The notes: generated from the letters alone by a model not told the origin. A stretch of 64,000 nt of DNA from Portulaca oleracea (GCA_029582165.1 CM055874.1:572614-636613); one strand, 5' to 3'; shown: positions 14,401 to 29,792, numbered from the stretch's first letter. Program-made: numbers and translations.

Positions 14401-15881
14401 TAAACTTATTGCATCTTACCATTTAAAACATTTAGGCTCCTGAACATACAAGGAACCCTTCTAAATATAATAAGATGGTCTGATACCAAGGCCATACCTC
14501 ATGAATATTGAAAACCTTAGTGCTTATCGTTACCAAAGGCAATCGCACAACTCCTAAATGAAATTATGGATCTTAAAGCTTACACGCAGTTTAATCAATA
14601 TTTAACCATGCAAGGGAAAAACATTGCTAGTTGCTAATCTCCTTGAAGAAAAGAAGAGTAACCATTCAAGTCATACAGCCATAAATATTAATCGATTTAT
14701 GATGCTTAACATACCTGCTGTCTCTTTTCTTTCTTTCTCTCATTCCTCTTGACAGACTTGCTCTTGGGTTTTGATTTTGAATCCGTCTCGGGATCATAGC
14801 CTGGTGGTCCTGCCCGTGACTGTGACTCCATCTCCTTCCGCAACTGCACATTTGCAGCGATGTGATGTCAGTGAATTTATTTATTTGTTTCATGCCAAAA
14901 TATTGTCTTGCTTCATGTCAATATGTATCCATCTCTCAACTCAAAACATTGTCTTGTTTCATGCCAAAATATTGGCTCGTTTGATGTCAATGAATCTATC
15001 TCTCAACTCAAAATATTGGCTTGTTTCATGTCAATGAATATATCTCTCAACTCAATAACTTGGCTTGTTTCATGCCAACCACATAGCTATCACCACTAGC
15101 AACAATAGCAATAACAATAACAATAAGCCCAGTTGAACAGAAAAAGGGTAGATAAAGATTAAACATATCCAATACACCACAGAAAGACAAAATCTTCACT
15201 CCATATCCATCGTTTTTTCAATCCATCTCTTGTTGCAAGAAGATCATCAATAGCACACACAGTCTATTGAAATGCATCGACGGTGACTAAATTTTACAAA
15301 TTGAACTTCATCCCTAGCATACATGGGCAAATTTTACCCTTGTTCCACAGTTCTTTCCGTAACTCTAAAAATCTCTGATCATACATACAACCAGCAACAT
15401 CAATAAACCACTCACTAACATGAACTAACTATCCATGGGCAAATTTGACCCTAGTTCATCCCCAGCTCCAATAATCTGTGACAACGCAACCAACAACATC
15501 AAGAAATGACTCATTAACATGAACAATGTTTTATAAATTGAGTTCATTTCAAAATTTGACCCTAGTTCATTCCCCAGCTCCAAGAATCTCTGACAAAACA
15601 ACCAACAATATCAAGAAATGACTCACTAAGTATCGAATAATCCGACTCCGACATGAAAATCGAAAGCAAAGAAGAAGAAGAAGAATGAATACCAAAGTTC
15701 CTTTGGATTGATAAATGGCGACTTCTTCCTGAGGAACATAGCCAGCCCTAATTCGAATGGGTTTGCGGAGAGTACCATCAGGCCTGCGAGTGGGACCCAC
15801 TATCCTCTCTCCTTGTTTGAGAGGGATTCCCAATTCGGCTGCTAATTTGTTTGGATCTTCTTCTCTACTGTTGCTCGCCAT
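11471..15881 (-). CDS. PYM: PYM: partner of Y14 and Mago, exon-junction-complex recycling factor
   Basis: PYM binds the Mago-Y14 heterodimer and helps dismantle exon junction complexes in the cytoplasm. Four in-frame exons are read: 15881-15693, 14843-14715, 13058-12810 and 11626-11471, giving 240 residues. The N-terminus has the diagnostic Mago-binding block [20 protein letters not shown] followed by [18 protein letters not shown]. Exon 2 gives a basic [19 protein letters not shown] stretch. Exon 3 is acidic and Ser-rich with [12 protein letters not shown]. Exons 3-4 form the C-terminal helix [22 protein letters not shown] and [18 protein letters not shown]. All introns obey GT-AG. The introns are rich in local tandem repeats, listed separately. 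The 5' leader contains a CTT microsatellite about 20 bp upstream of the ATG. Confidence 0.92.
11661..11698. repeat. TTCATA hexanucleotide repeat in PYM intron 3
   Basis: About five copies of a TTCATA-like hexamer (one variant TTCACA), just downstream of the exon 4 acceptor when read on the minus strand. Confidence 0.7.
12709..12785. repeat. Direct repeat around a 13-G run in PYM intron 3
   Basis: CAGAGCAGAGTGCAAGAAAAA occurs twice, at about 12711 and 12761. The copies flank GTTGGGGGGGGGGGGG and a short CA-rich stretch. The homopolymer is a likely length-variable site. Confidence 0.7.
14868..15078. repeat. About 50-bp tandem repeat in PYM intron 1, four copies
   Basis: A unit of the form CAACTCAAAAYATTGGCTTG followed by TTTCATGTCAATGAATATATCTCT is repeated about four times. 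The copies differ by small substitutions (CAAAACATTGTCTTG, CAAAATATTGGCTTG, CAATAACTTGGCTTG). The array starts about 25 bp from the exon 2 acceptor. Confidence 0.8.
15318..15630. repeat. About 110-bp repeat in PYM intron 1, three diverged copies
   Basis: Blocks with GGGCAAATTTGACCCTAGTTC, then CCAGCTCCAAGAATCTCTGAC, ACCAACAACATCAAGAAATG and ACTCACTAACATGAAC recur at about 15318, 15430 and 15545. The first copy is the most diverged. Confidence 0.75.
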
Positions 15882-15900
15882 TGTTGTTGCAGAACCAGAG

Positions 15901-15926
15901 CTCTTCTTCTTCTTCTTCTTCTTCTT
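15901..15926. repeat. CTT microsatellite in the PYM 5' leader
   Basis: Eight CTT units directly upstream of the PYM start codon at 15881. Read on the minus strand it is a GAA/AAG tract, probably within the 5' UTR. Confidence 0.85.
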
Positions 15927-16040
15927 TCTGTGTGTTTTTGCTGCTGAGTCGAAAATGGAGGAGAATTATTTGCAGAGTGATGGTTTTATATGAGACAGCA
16001 ATGCGGAATTCATTGGGTAAACTCAACCCAATTAAACCCC

Positions 16041-16043
16041 TTT

Positions 16044-16078
<35 letters not shown>
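16041..16078. repeat. TTTC tetranucleotide microsatellite
   Basis: About nine uninterrupted CTTT units in the PYM upstream region. Confidence 0.9.
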
Positions 16079-16179
16079 GACCCAACAAGGACGCATATTT
16101 GTCTCCTTTTTTTTCACTTTCTTGTTCCTTCCAATTTCTCTCTTAATTTTTAGGGAGATCTTGTCCTATTAATCAAAAT

Positions 16180-17291
16180 TACTTATTATTACAACAAGTA
16201 ATATATTCATCGAGATATATTTTTTACAAAATTTGTTATTATTAAGGATGTTGTATCAAAGTTATAACTTTTTCAACTATCACAATTACAAAATATATCA
16301 ACCGTTAACTCTACCATAAAGTATAAAAATCAATATATTATCAAAGTAATTTAATGTAATAGTTAATTGTATTTATTGACACATAAATATTTTTAATAGA
16401 TGGAATTCATCATAACCAAATTAGCAATAAAAAAACTTTCAACTATCATAGTTGAGTTTGAATTTTCATAAATTTTAATGTACTAATCTTAGAATCATTT
16501 CTCTCATGCCATTTGGTCCATTTGATATTTTTCCCTTGTGAATTTTGACTAATACATTGAGTCAATTGACAACGGAAAAAAAATATTATGGTTGATGGTA
16601 TATGCTAACAATGCTCCACCAAACCATGTTAATTTGATTATATGAATAAATATGTAAATTACTATTATATTTATTTGTCAAATCTATTTGATAATGTATT
16701 ACAGTACTCTATTTGCACTTCTATTTTTTATGTTCCTATCTTTTTATTTAAAATAACTTCATCTAAAATCGCTCAAAACTTAACACATAATTTGAGTATT
16801 CTATAACATTGTTCAACCATCACATGGAATGGTAATCGAGCTTATAATACCAAGACAAAGACTATGATTCACATAAATCACATTTGTAATTTTTTTAATG
16901 TTTTTCCTCTGTATAATAATTAATACAATTCACTTTGCAATTTTGTTTAACAATATATTTTTATTTTTTTATGTTTCTAATTTTTCACTTAAAATGGATT
17001 AGTATTTGGATCAACTCTAACATCACAAAAATTCAACAACATCACCAAAATTTGCATAAGTAAAAATGTAAAATAGTTGCTTTTTAGTTTAACACTTCAG
17101 CTTGGTGCATTATCAATTTTTAATGTAGAATTTTATCAAATCTCAAAAGGTCAAAAAAGAAGCTGATAAAAAGGGTCAAAAAGGAAAAGGAAAAAGAATA
17201 AAAAAGAGGGCAAATTGAAGTTGAAGTGAAATCAGAAACCCTGACGGACTAGGGTTTAACGATCTCTCTCTCTCGCTTCCTCACTCCGAAG
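16180..17291. other. AT-rich shared promoter region of PYM and MRT4
   Basis: About 1.1 kb between two divergently transcribed genes. Very AT-rich. The last 60 bp before MRT4 contain an AGGGTTTAA telo-box-like motif (about 17252) and a TCTCTCTCTCTCG tract, both common upstream of plant ribosome-biogenesis genes. No gene seen. Confidence 0.55.
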
Positions 17292-20200
17292 ATGCCGAAA
17301 TCAAAGCGTAATCGCACTGGTAATTACTCGAAACGTTTCCTTCTAATCTTTGTTTAATTTTGATCAAAATAATCATGGTTTGAATGCTTTTTGCTTAAGT
17401 ATGCACAGTGGGTACTGTGATTAAGCGACAATTAGTGGCTACCAATTTGCTAATTCGTTTCTTTTGGAGTGCTTTTTAGTTGTCTTTCAATTAATACTAT
17501 GCTTAATCGAATACTTAGTTGGAAAAGATCATAGCTTTTGTAGTTTCTCTATCTCATGGAGTTTCCTTGCTTCTTTACAACTCATAAGTATCCAACTTGT
17601 GCTTCTTTTTGTGGATTTGGGCATTTTCCATTTTCCAACTATTTTGCAAGATTTTTGTTTAATTTATCAAGTCATCAACTTTTGGAGCCAAAACTTTGAT
17701 TGCACTTGTGGACTTTTTTTTTTTGATTATCTGTCATTGGTTAGTGAGAAATGTGACAAAAACAACAAATAAAGGAAGGGTTTTTACTTATTGCTTAATG
17801 CTTATGAGTCATGGTGGTGGGTAGAGGATGATCATGTGTGTGAATTGTGATAAATTGTAGTGACCTTATCTAAGACGAAGAAGAAAGGGAGGGAGCATAA
17901 AGAAGCGATTGTTAATTTGATAAGAGAAGCGGTGGAGAAGTACTCGTCTATATACGTATTTGCATTTGAGAACATGAGGAACCTCAAGTTCAAGGAGTTC
18001 AGAGAGCAGCTCAAATCCACTAGCAGGTGAATTGATATTTCCGTTCGCCTTTTACATTTGTTGCCAACTTGAACAAATGGAAAATGCGGTAGTAATGGCT
18101 TTTTTCGTTACAAGGGTTGGTTGGATTACAGTGTAATATGTAAAGAATTACCTCATAATCTGTTTACTTCAACTATGTAATCATTATTGCAGAACTATTT
18201 TGTATTGTTTGTTCAAGTCTTTTTGGGAGTTCAGCTTTGCCTATTTTACATGGTTTCTGGGGTTTCTGTGAAAAACATCCTACCAATGTCAAATGGTAAA
18301 ATGAATCGCTTTCTGGGGTCTTATGTGACCAATCTAAAATACTCAGATCGCTCTGTATACGACGACTAGTACTTGTTTTTCAGAATTCTGAAATCGTACT
18401 TCAAACCTACAAGCTGTCTGTATGTTAGCATTGCAGCCATAAGGATGTTGTTCTACTTTTATCAAAATTGGTGGGGCTGGGGGTGGATGTTCCAAATGTA
18501 TCGGGACATTAGATCTGTGTTTTTTGAGCGACCACCCTCCAAAAATGAGTCAGTGTTTTTGCAACCGATGGTACTTGGAAGGAGTTGTATAGTGATGATT
18601 GTGTTCTTGTTGACCCCTTTAAATAGTTAAAGGTATTTTCTTGTTTTTTCAAGGATAATCTAAGTGATACTCTTTCTCCGTTTCAGATTTTTTCTTGGAT
18701 CAAACAAAGTCATGCAGGTTGCTTTAGGTCGCTCTGCTGCTGATGAGATAAAACATGGTCTTCACAAAATTTCTAAAGTAATGCTCATTCTTTCCATTCC
18801 CAATCATTCTGGTCTTGTTGCTTGTTCTTATTTTTATTCCTTGTTATTTTTGATCATGCAGTTACTAAGAGGAGACTCGGGGCTTTTCCTTACAAACATG
18901 TCAGAGGAGGAGGTCAAAAAGTATGTGTGTGAAGTTCATGTAGCCCTCCTAGTTTTTGCTTATTTCTTGGGCTTGTTTTGCATTGGTTCAAAAGATGTTA
19001 GAGTAAATTCCAGATTACCATGGTGACCTATTTCAAAATAATCTTACCCTCACATTTTGAGATAATTTTTACCCTTCACAGTTGGATGTAATGTTACTTG
19101 AGTGCAATTTTTCCTAGAGTATGAACTCTAGATGCATGTAATATATATTGTTGCTTAAGACCCTGACTTGGCACGCATGAAACTATCCATGTGGATGGCT
19201 TTTGCCAATGTGTTTTGATGCATCCAATGGACTGTTTTTTAATAGGAAAACATACATCAACCCTACTGATTATATATTATTTCAGTTCCCCTGCCCACCA
19301 AAAAAATGCTAGAAAGACTGGACACAGTTCTTCCAGTACCTCACTGTAGGCAGCCAATCAAAACCTAGTTGCCTTCATCGGTTCTTTTGCTGGTAATTTG
19401 ATAGGTATTAAAATATTTGTTCTATTGTTCACCTCTGACTTCCACGATTGTGTCATGTTTTGCAGGGTATTTGGCGCGTTTGAAGTGTACGATTTTGCAA
19501 GGACAGGAAGCTTGGCCACTGAAAAGGTCAGTGTATACAGTCCGTGTGATTCTTACGGCATCTTGTTGTGTTCATTCTTTGCACTGGATGACTGTATGTG
19601 CAATAGTCGTTAATTGATGCCATTTTGTTACAACCCACTTTCTCAGTATTACGCCACATTGAGTACTGTTTTGGCAATGTATGTTGCAGGTGGAGCTTAA
19701 AGAAGGTCCTTTGACCGAATTCACCCACGAAATGGAGCCCTTTTTGCGCAAGCAAGGGATGCCCGTGCGCTTAAACAAAGGTATTATGCTGACTCCTGTT
19801 ATTTTGAATCGAGATGTGATACAATTAGGGCAGACTCCTACCCCCCTCTTATAAAGAAAGAACCTTCAAAGCCAAGCCAGAAGGAATAAAAACAGCAAAA
19901 AAAGCAAAATTGTATATTAGTTCTGTTTTTATTGAGGCTATGCTTTACATGGATAGGTGTGGTGGAGCTTATTTCAGACTTTGTGGTCTGTGAAGAGGGA
20001 AAACCATTGTCACCAGAATCAGCCCGTATCCTGGTTAGTACTCTTTCTTTTCTGCAGTCCTGCTGTTTGATATTGACCGAAAGTCCAGGGCTGAACTCGA
20101 TTTTGACCAAAATTTAGTCTTGTCCTGGGAAAAAATTGAGAAACAATCACTTGCTGTTATAAAGACCATTTGCAACTTCAAAATGCTTCCTAAATTTTTT

Positions 20201-20708
20201 TTTTTGGGGTTTCCTGTGATCAGTCAGTCCTCAAACGGTGATGTTTGATGGGGTTATGCTGGTTGCCTACATCTGGGATCTTCTCACTACCTTGCAAAAG
20301 TGGGACTCACACTGGAAGTCGTACCATAGTTATTCTTAGCATTGACAAAAATCGAGTCCGAATTACAATCAAATTTGGTCAATGACAAAAATTCGGTCTG
20401 TTCAGACAAATCCAAAACCGGGTTCGCACCAAACCTCCCCCCCCTCTCCCTCCCCTCAACACATCCAGGGTTGGACCAATTTGGGTATTTGGGTAGGACA
20501 AAATTTTGCTAGCACTAGACTAATTCTTGATGATGCTAAAGTTTTGTGCTTTCGGGTTGCTCCTAAAAATGCTTTTTGATTGCAGCGTCTGCTGGGGATG
20601 AAACTTGCCGTGTTCAAGCTTCACTTGATTTGCAGATGGGGCAGTGATGGAGATGAGTTTGAGGTGTACGGACAAGGGTTGGAGGAATCTGACATAGAAT
20701 CTTCATAA
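17292..20708 (+). CDS. MRT4: mRNA turnover protein 4 (MRT4), ribosome assembly factor
   Basis: MRT4 is the nucleolar paralogue of ribosomal stalk protein P0. It occupies the P0 site on pre-60S particles until late assembly. Eight exons join in frame: 17292-17319, 17861-18026, 18687-18777, 18862-18920, 19466-19526, 19690-19780, 19957-20033 and 20586-20708, giving 231 residues. The start MPKSKRNRT-VTLSKTKKKGREHK is the family signature. It is followed by ENMRNLKFKEFREQLKSTSR-FFLGSNKVMQVALGRSA, LRGDSGLFLTNMSEEEVKK, DFARTGSLATEK, the VELKEGPLTEFTHEMEPFLR block and KGVVELISDFVVCEEGKPLSPE. The C-terminus ends in acidic EESDIESS. Exon 1 is only 28 bp, so ab initio gene finders may miss it. All junctions obey GT-AG. 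Low-similarity ORFs inside introns are ignored. Confidence 0.95.
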
Positions 20709-21454
20709 TAATACTGGGCTCCACAATTTTCATTTTCAAGCCATAAATTGATGTTCTCTAAGTTTTGACATTGATAGTTGTAGGCTTGTAGCAGTAGTAC
20801 CTGAAAATGATGGGTTTCCAATCCTTAGCTTTTGGGTATTCCAACATATGTTTCATGTGTTAAGCAATTACTATATGTACTCTATTATACTAATGACAAG
20901 CTTTATCAAACTGTTTAGATAGTTTCTGAAGCATTGATTCTTGGCTTCCTTTGTTTTCACTTGTTTTTTGCATCAAGCATGTCATATTTGGGATCTAAGA
21001 GATGGTAAACTTTTGTCATGAAATTTCTTAGAACTCTAATCTTTTAAAAAAGAAGTTGCAATTGAAAATGATGTTCATACACAAGATTTGCTATCTAGGG
21101 TTGATCGCCGGTCACAGTCTAGGTTTTCTTTTTGAAAGATCATATTTTAAGATTTGAAATTTCAACTCTTTTATTGATAGTTGTATTGTCATTATCTTCA
21201 TTTTGGTTAATTGACACAAATCTACTTGGGTATGACATTATTTATGTTGAACAATAATGGCCATAAATCTGCTTGATACATATTTACATGTATGTTCATT
21301 GCACAATTCTAGTTCCCATTTAAATCACACTTTTACAGAAATGATTAAGAAAAAATGGCAAATCTCATTATATGATATTTTTCCATATATGTATGATGAG
21401 TAAATGCTTTGCACCTAATGCATGGTTAATTGATTTTGCAATAGTGTAGTCTTT
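20709..21454. other. MRT4 3' flank
   Basis: 3' UTR and AT-rich spacer before the repeat array. Nothing recognisable seen. Confidence 0.5.
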
Positions 21455-22295
21455 AGAGTTTATTTTCATAGAAAAGTTCGCCATCACGATAGTGTAATTT
21501 GACCCAAGTCATCTGAACCCAAAATATATTATTCACTATATATGTGTACTCAAATCCAAAATACAATTCAATCCCTATTCAAGCGAGCAACCCATGTAAA
21601 TTCACAATTATAGTTAGTGATAATTTTCCAAAAATTGCCTGCAAAAATATTATAGATTTGGACTAACACTTATTTATACATTGTTTCTGGATATTTTCTT
21701 AGAAAAAATTGCCACCATGGCAATATGATCTGACCAAAATCATCCGAATTCAAGATATATTCAACATGTATACTCAAAACCAAAGTACAATCTGATCATT
21801 GTTTAAGCGACCCGTGTGAATTGCCTACAAAAATACTATAAATTTGGACAAATGCTTGCTTATTTATACATTGTTCCTAAATATTTTCTTACAAAAATAA
21901 TCGCCATCATGACTATATAATCTGACCCAAATCATCCATATCCAAATATCCGAAACCATAGTACAATCTGGGCCATGTTTGACTAACCCGTGTGAATTGA
22001 CAAGTATAAAGATACTTTTCCAAGAATTACCTAAAAAATGCTATAAATTTGGACAAATATTTGCTTATTTATACATTGTTCTTGATTATTTTCTTAAAAA
22101 GAAAAAATCGCTATCATAGCTATATAATCTGACCCAAATTATTGAAATCCAAATATCCGAAATCACAGTACAATCCAATCCATATTGAAGCAACCCGCGT
22201 AAATCGACGAGTATCCAGATAATTTTCCAAGAATTGTCTACAAAAACACTATAAATTGGACAAATACCTGCTTATTTATACATTGTTTCTGGACT
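21455..22295. repeat. About 200-bp tandem repeat, four diverged copies, upstream of ASB
   Basis: Four units each contain, in the same order: a TCGCCATCATGACTATATAATCTGACCCAAATCATCC-like block, CAAAGTACAATCTGATC, a CGACCCGTGTGAATTG-like block, TTTTCCAAGAATTGCC, ACTATAAATTTGGACAAAT and CTTATTTATACATTGTTTCT. The TTATTTATACATTGTT landmark recurs at about 21670, 21860, 22063 and 22271, a period of 190-206 bp. The array ends about 120 bp before the ASB start codon, so it covers the likely promoter. Confidence 0.85.
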
Positions 22296-22411
22296 GTGGC
22301 CACCATTAGTCTATATTTCACTCAAGAATCTCTGGAATCTCTGCAAATATCTCTTTCATTTTTCATCAGAATCAGAATTCATCACCCCACATTTCAATCG
22401 CTGCAAATCCA

Positions 22412-25709
<3,298 letters not shown>

Positions 25710-26699
25710 GCATGACAGACAATTTGACAAGATCTGAAGCCGTCTTAGGAAGTTATTACTTAGACACATTGTTTTGTTAGTCAGTCCATTTCTGTTTGAC
25801 GATTGATTTCAGGAGCACAATCTCTTGTAGACATCCTGGTTAGGGATAAGCATGGGAGAAATCAACAACGCTCCCATGCTTCTATTTGATCCACCTCATT
25901 CAGTATGTATTGTTGTAATTACTGCACTTTATCGCTGATTTCATCAATGCCAATTGCCAATTGAGTCTTCGTTTGTGTGTTTTTGAGTGAGTTATTCAGG
26001 TAAGATACTATGTTCCTGAAGAAACTTCCAGGCTTTATCTGGGGGTGACAGACTCACAGTAGTTTTATTCTTTAGCCAGATATTTGTTCTTCAAGTTCTG
26101 TATCTAATTACCAACAAGATAGTATCAGGATTCCCCTGCAGAAGTAGCTGATTGTTAATTTGTTACTAAAACTTCAAAGCAGAAAGTGTGTATTCTAGAT
26201 ATGCATATTCTACTTCTTTTGTAGTAGAGAGATTCAAGAGAAACAATGTATGAAATTCCTGTTATCTGTTTCACTGTTTGGGAATTTGCATTGATTTAAG
26301 CATATTCTTCCATCATCTGATAGACCTACCACTACCATTGCATTGCTTGGCGATTTTAGTGTTGCCCAAACTGGTGACTCTAGGGTTAGGGAATGGACCA
26401 GGTCTCTATAGGGTAAAGCGGGTCAGTCTACGAATTAAAAAGTGATTAATGGCCTGCTTTGTAACAGCCTAACTTGTTTAACCATGTTGACATGTCACAA
26501 AGTAGGCTGCCACGTTGGCCCATTAACAACCCCCCCCCCCTTTTTGTTTACATTAATTTAAGTGCTAAATTTTCTTAAAAATGTTGTTAATATTTTATTT
26601 TATAAACTTCTGGTTGTATCTTTTAGTTTTATTAGTGAGTTTTGTCTGACCTTTTGCTGTATTGCTCATCATCCTCATCTTGTTAACAGCATAGTGATA
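25710..26699. other. ASB 3' flank
   Basis: 3' UTR of ASB and unassigned spacer, with a C-run at about 26530-26540. No gene is seen. Part of 26220-26290 weakly resembles the flank at about 30180-30230, which would extend the RALF duplication described next. Confidence 0.45.
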
Positions 26700-27055
26700 C
26701 AAATTACGAACCATACAAAATCAGAAGGAAACCACTTATTTACTTCAACAGATCAGCATTTCTCCCACATCATGTTTCTTTTGTCCATTAACATTTCACT
26801 AAAAAAATCATCAACTGCAACTCAGTTTCAGCACAAAATGTACACAGCCAAACAAGATTACAAAATAGTTTGAGATTTTTACCCTCTTCTCAATCTCTAA
26901 AGTATCAGTATTAACATAATTTAGGATGACACTGCATCCTCTGTTATAATGAACTGCTTCAAGGAAAGCCCCACAACTGTTTTAAGTTGAAATTCAGGTC
27001 AAAACATGGCACCAGATGACCAAATTGCTTTTCGATGTCTTATAAATCTACTTTA
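26700..27055 (-). pseudogene. Truncated RALF pseudogene, copy of the RALF 3' end and 3' UTR
   Basis: This stretch aligns by eye over about 350 bp with the 3' part of the intact RALF gene at 30647-31024 and its downstream flank. Shared pieces include AATCAGAAGGAAACCA, TCAGCACAAAATGTACA, ACACTGCATCCTCTG, GAAAGCCCCACAACTG and TTCAATGTCT/TTCGATGTCT. The region covers the Cys-rich C-terminal coding part. The frame is broken and the prodomain, signal peptide and start are missing. It sits on the other side of RPL4 from its parent. Confidence 0.8.
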
Positions 27056-27429
27056 CAAATTTTATGATCAACCACGACACATCATCATTAGATGATCAAA
27101 GAGATCAGATGCATCTATCACCCCAACTTGATTGCCCATGGATTGTAGTAAGTAAAATTTGAACATAACACCAATAAGCATAGCAGAGGTTTAAGCAAGT
27201 CAAGTGGCTCAAAATATATCAAGTAACAGCTGACAATACCATAACAAGACATTCAATTTGCAACAAATAGTCTTCTAATTTCCCAACTATAAACTTCAAT
27301 AACAAGGGATGGGGGGCATAACTCTAGTAGGGTCAAAATGTCTTCCAAAATAAAACCAAAATTCTGAGCAGGACTCAAACACAACACAGGTATTGTTTAT
27401 CAAAACTTGATCTAGAAACTGGAAAGCTT

Positions 27430-29430
27430 TTACTGAGAGACACCAAGCCACTTTGAGAAGTTCTCAAATTCTGTGTAGTCGGAATCTGAGATCATAGTCT
27501 TGTAGAAGGCCCTTCCTGAAGCCTTGATAGCAGCAAGCTCCTCCTGATTTTAACATTACACATACAAATTAGAGTTCAGAGATACCGACAGATTAGGGAA
27601 ACAGCTAGAAACATACATGCAAGTGAATCACTAATGCTAATTCAACACCCCGTACAAAAAGGCGCAACAAAGATACACATAACAATACTGATATCATCAA
27701 TTTACTTCAAAAAAACAATCATCTTAACAAAAAAGCTCACCAGTCGAGCAACGTCACAGTCCAAATGCACAAACATTGACTGCAAGTGCTACTATGATCA
27801 ACATAAGCTATAATCATCAATCAAGAGTCCATATAAACCACATTAGAAAAGCACAAAACCAAAATTAAGCCTACACACTCAAGCCAATACTACAAATGCT
27901 TTATCATGCATGAACCCATAACAAACATTTGATTCCAATGCAATGTGATTTACATACAGTAAAACAAAAGGAACCATGAACCCTCAAAAAAGAATTCTTT
28001 TGGCAGTCATTTTCTAGTGCTACTACTCTGGAAACAAAAGGAGTAATCAAATTCCAAACAGAATCAACATGCTAAAATATCTAACACAATCCCCCCACCC
28101 CAAATGAAATCACAGTACCCACTAGAACAATTCCAAGGTACATATAAACAAACCCACAAATCACAGCAGCCACCATTTTGCATTGAAACAAACAATAACA
28201 GAAAACAAAGGACCAAATCAATTAATCTAACACAAAGGCAACCAATATCTTCAGAAAACTAGCTAATCAATTAGTACTAAATATTGAAAGAATATAAGTT
28301 TAAGAGAGTTTCATTTTTACCTTAGAGAGGGTCTTCCTCTTCTTAGCAAGCTTGTTATCCTTGGCCTCAGTCCTCTGCTTCTCAGCCAACAAAGACATCC
28401 TCCTGGCAGCCTTAGCATATGGGTTAAGCTTCAACATAGCATTCAAGTTCTTCAATGGATTCTTCTTCAGCACAGCCCTCTTAACCTCCTTCTTGGTTGG
28501 TCTCACCACACTCTGAATCTCATCAGAGTTGATGATCCTAGCAAGATCACCATTGTGCATCTTAGGCCTAGGCAGCACGTAATTCCTCTTCTTCTCCGAT
28601 GGCTTATCGAACGACCCATAAATCTCATCGAGCTTCTCGAAAGCACTCTTGGTCCAGATCACAAACCTCCCCAAATGACCACCAGGAGCAAGCTTCAACA
28701 GGTTCAACCTGTCGACATGGCAGATATCGATCCCTGGAATGTTCCGGAAGGCCTTCACAAGCTTAGCTCCCTCAGTTGCATACACAATCAGAGGTCCCTT
28801 GCGGTTGATGTACCTACGATTCCTCATCTTACCCTTACCAGGACGAATCTGGACACTGTCCTTCGCCTTCTCAACATCAGCAATGGCTCCGATCTGCTTC
28901 AACACCTTCAACGCCGAGGAAGTCTTCTCGACGCTCTCCACATTGTCGGAAACCACCAGGGGAAGCTCCGGCACGGTCTCGATCTTGTGTCCCCTCGCAG
29001 TCACCAGCGACGGAACCGCGGTGGCGGCGATGGCGGAGACGACGGCGTACCTCTTCTGGTTGACGTTGATCTTGCGGTGCCATTTCCGCCAGATCTTCGT
29101 CGGAGCGAACATCCGACCGCCGCGACACATGTTTCCGAAGGCTCCCTGGCCGGCACGGTGAGTACCACCGCCGGGAACACGGGGGATACGGGAGACGGCA
29201 CGGCCGGTACCCCAGGACTCGGCGGAGGTCTGGTGGCCGGCGCGCTTGGAGACGGCGTAGGGCTGGCGGGAGTTCTTGGAGATGTTGCCGTGGACGTAGG
29301 TGACGATATCGGGGCGGAGGGGGGCCTTCATGACGTCAGGGAGGGCGGAGGTGGGGGCGGCGTCAGTGGCCATGTCGGAATCCACCGCTTGGACCGTCAC
29401 CAAGGGTCGAGCTGCGGCGGCGGCGGACAT
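27430..29430 (-). CDS. RPL4: 60S ribosomal protein L4 (uL4)
   Basis: Core protein of the large ribosomal subunit; its loop lines the exit tunnel. Exon 1 is 29430-28321 and exon 2 is 27543-27430, giving 407 residues against about 406 in Arabidopsis. Visible family features: [14 protein letters not shown] start, [21 protein letters not shown], the tunnel loop with [57 protein letters not shown] [22 protein letters not shown], and [21 protein letters not shown]. Exon 2 encodes [17 protein letters not shown] and the C-terminal FSKWLGVSQ. The frame is open for 31 codons upstream but contains no ATG (its first codon is TTG), so the start at 29430 stands. Telo-box motifs lie upstream. Confidence 0.97.
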
Positions 29431-29461
29431 TTTTTTTTTCGCTCTCTTTTTGAGGGGGGGA

Positions 29462-29577
29462 TTAGGGTTTTGGGGGGAGGGGGGCAGGGGGGAATGATAT
29501 GAGAGAGGAAGAAGCGAACTCAAGAGAAAGGGTTTGTGTGGGTAGTGTGAGTTTATACGTTGAGGAAGTAGGGTTTT
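29462..29577 (-). promoter_or_regulatory. Telo-box motifs upstream of RPL4
   Basis: AAACCCTAA on the minus strand at 29470-29462 and AAAACCCTA at 29577-29569, 32 and about 140 bp upstream of the start codon. Telo-boxes are a known common element of plant ribosomal protein promoters. Confidence 0.6.
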
Positions 29578-29587
29578 CAGTTGCCTG

Positions 29588-29792
29588 TCGAATGGGCTTC
29601 ATTTTTTATGGGCTTGTTATGGGCCTCCAAATTATTTCAACCATACAGCAGTAGAGGAAGGTATAACATGATTTTTTTCCTTTTTTTCACGTGGAATGGG
29701 CTTCATTTTGATGGCCTTTATTATGGGCCACCAACTTATTTCAACCATACAATACAACTGTAGAGGAAGGTGTAACATGATCTATTTATTTG
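29588..29792. repeat. Tandem duplication, about 100 bp, two copies
   Basis: AATGGGCTTCATTTT ... ATGGGCC ... TATTTCAACCATACA ... GTAGAGGAAGGTATAACATGAT occurs at about 29590-29673 and again at about 29695-29782 with small changes. It lies in the intergenic space upstream of RPL4 and downstream of the RALF gene. Confidence 0.8.

Noticed and set aside
17464..17772. Phe/Leu-rich ORF in MRT4 intron 1
   Set aside because: Lies within a T-rich plant intron between two well-defined MRT4 exons. Composition alone explains it.
28555..29502. 315-codon plus-strand ORF opposite RPL4
   Set aside because: It is the antisense shadow of a GC-rich, highly biased coding exon. The residues show no family features and RPL4 explains the sequence.
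29431..29523. In-frame 31-codon extension of RPL4
   Set aside because: The extension contains no ATG (it begins with TTG) and encodes a Pro/Lys-rich translation of the 5' leader. The family start is at 29430.
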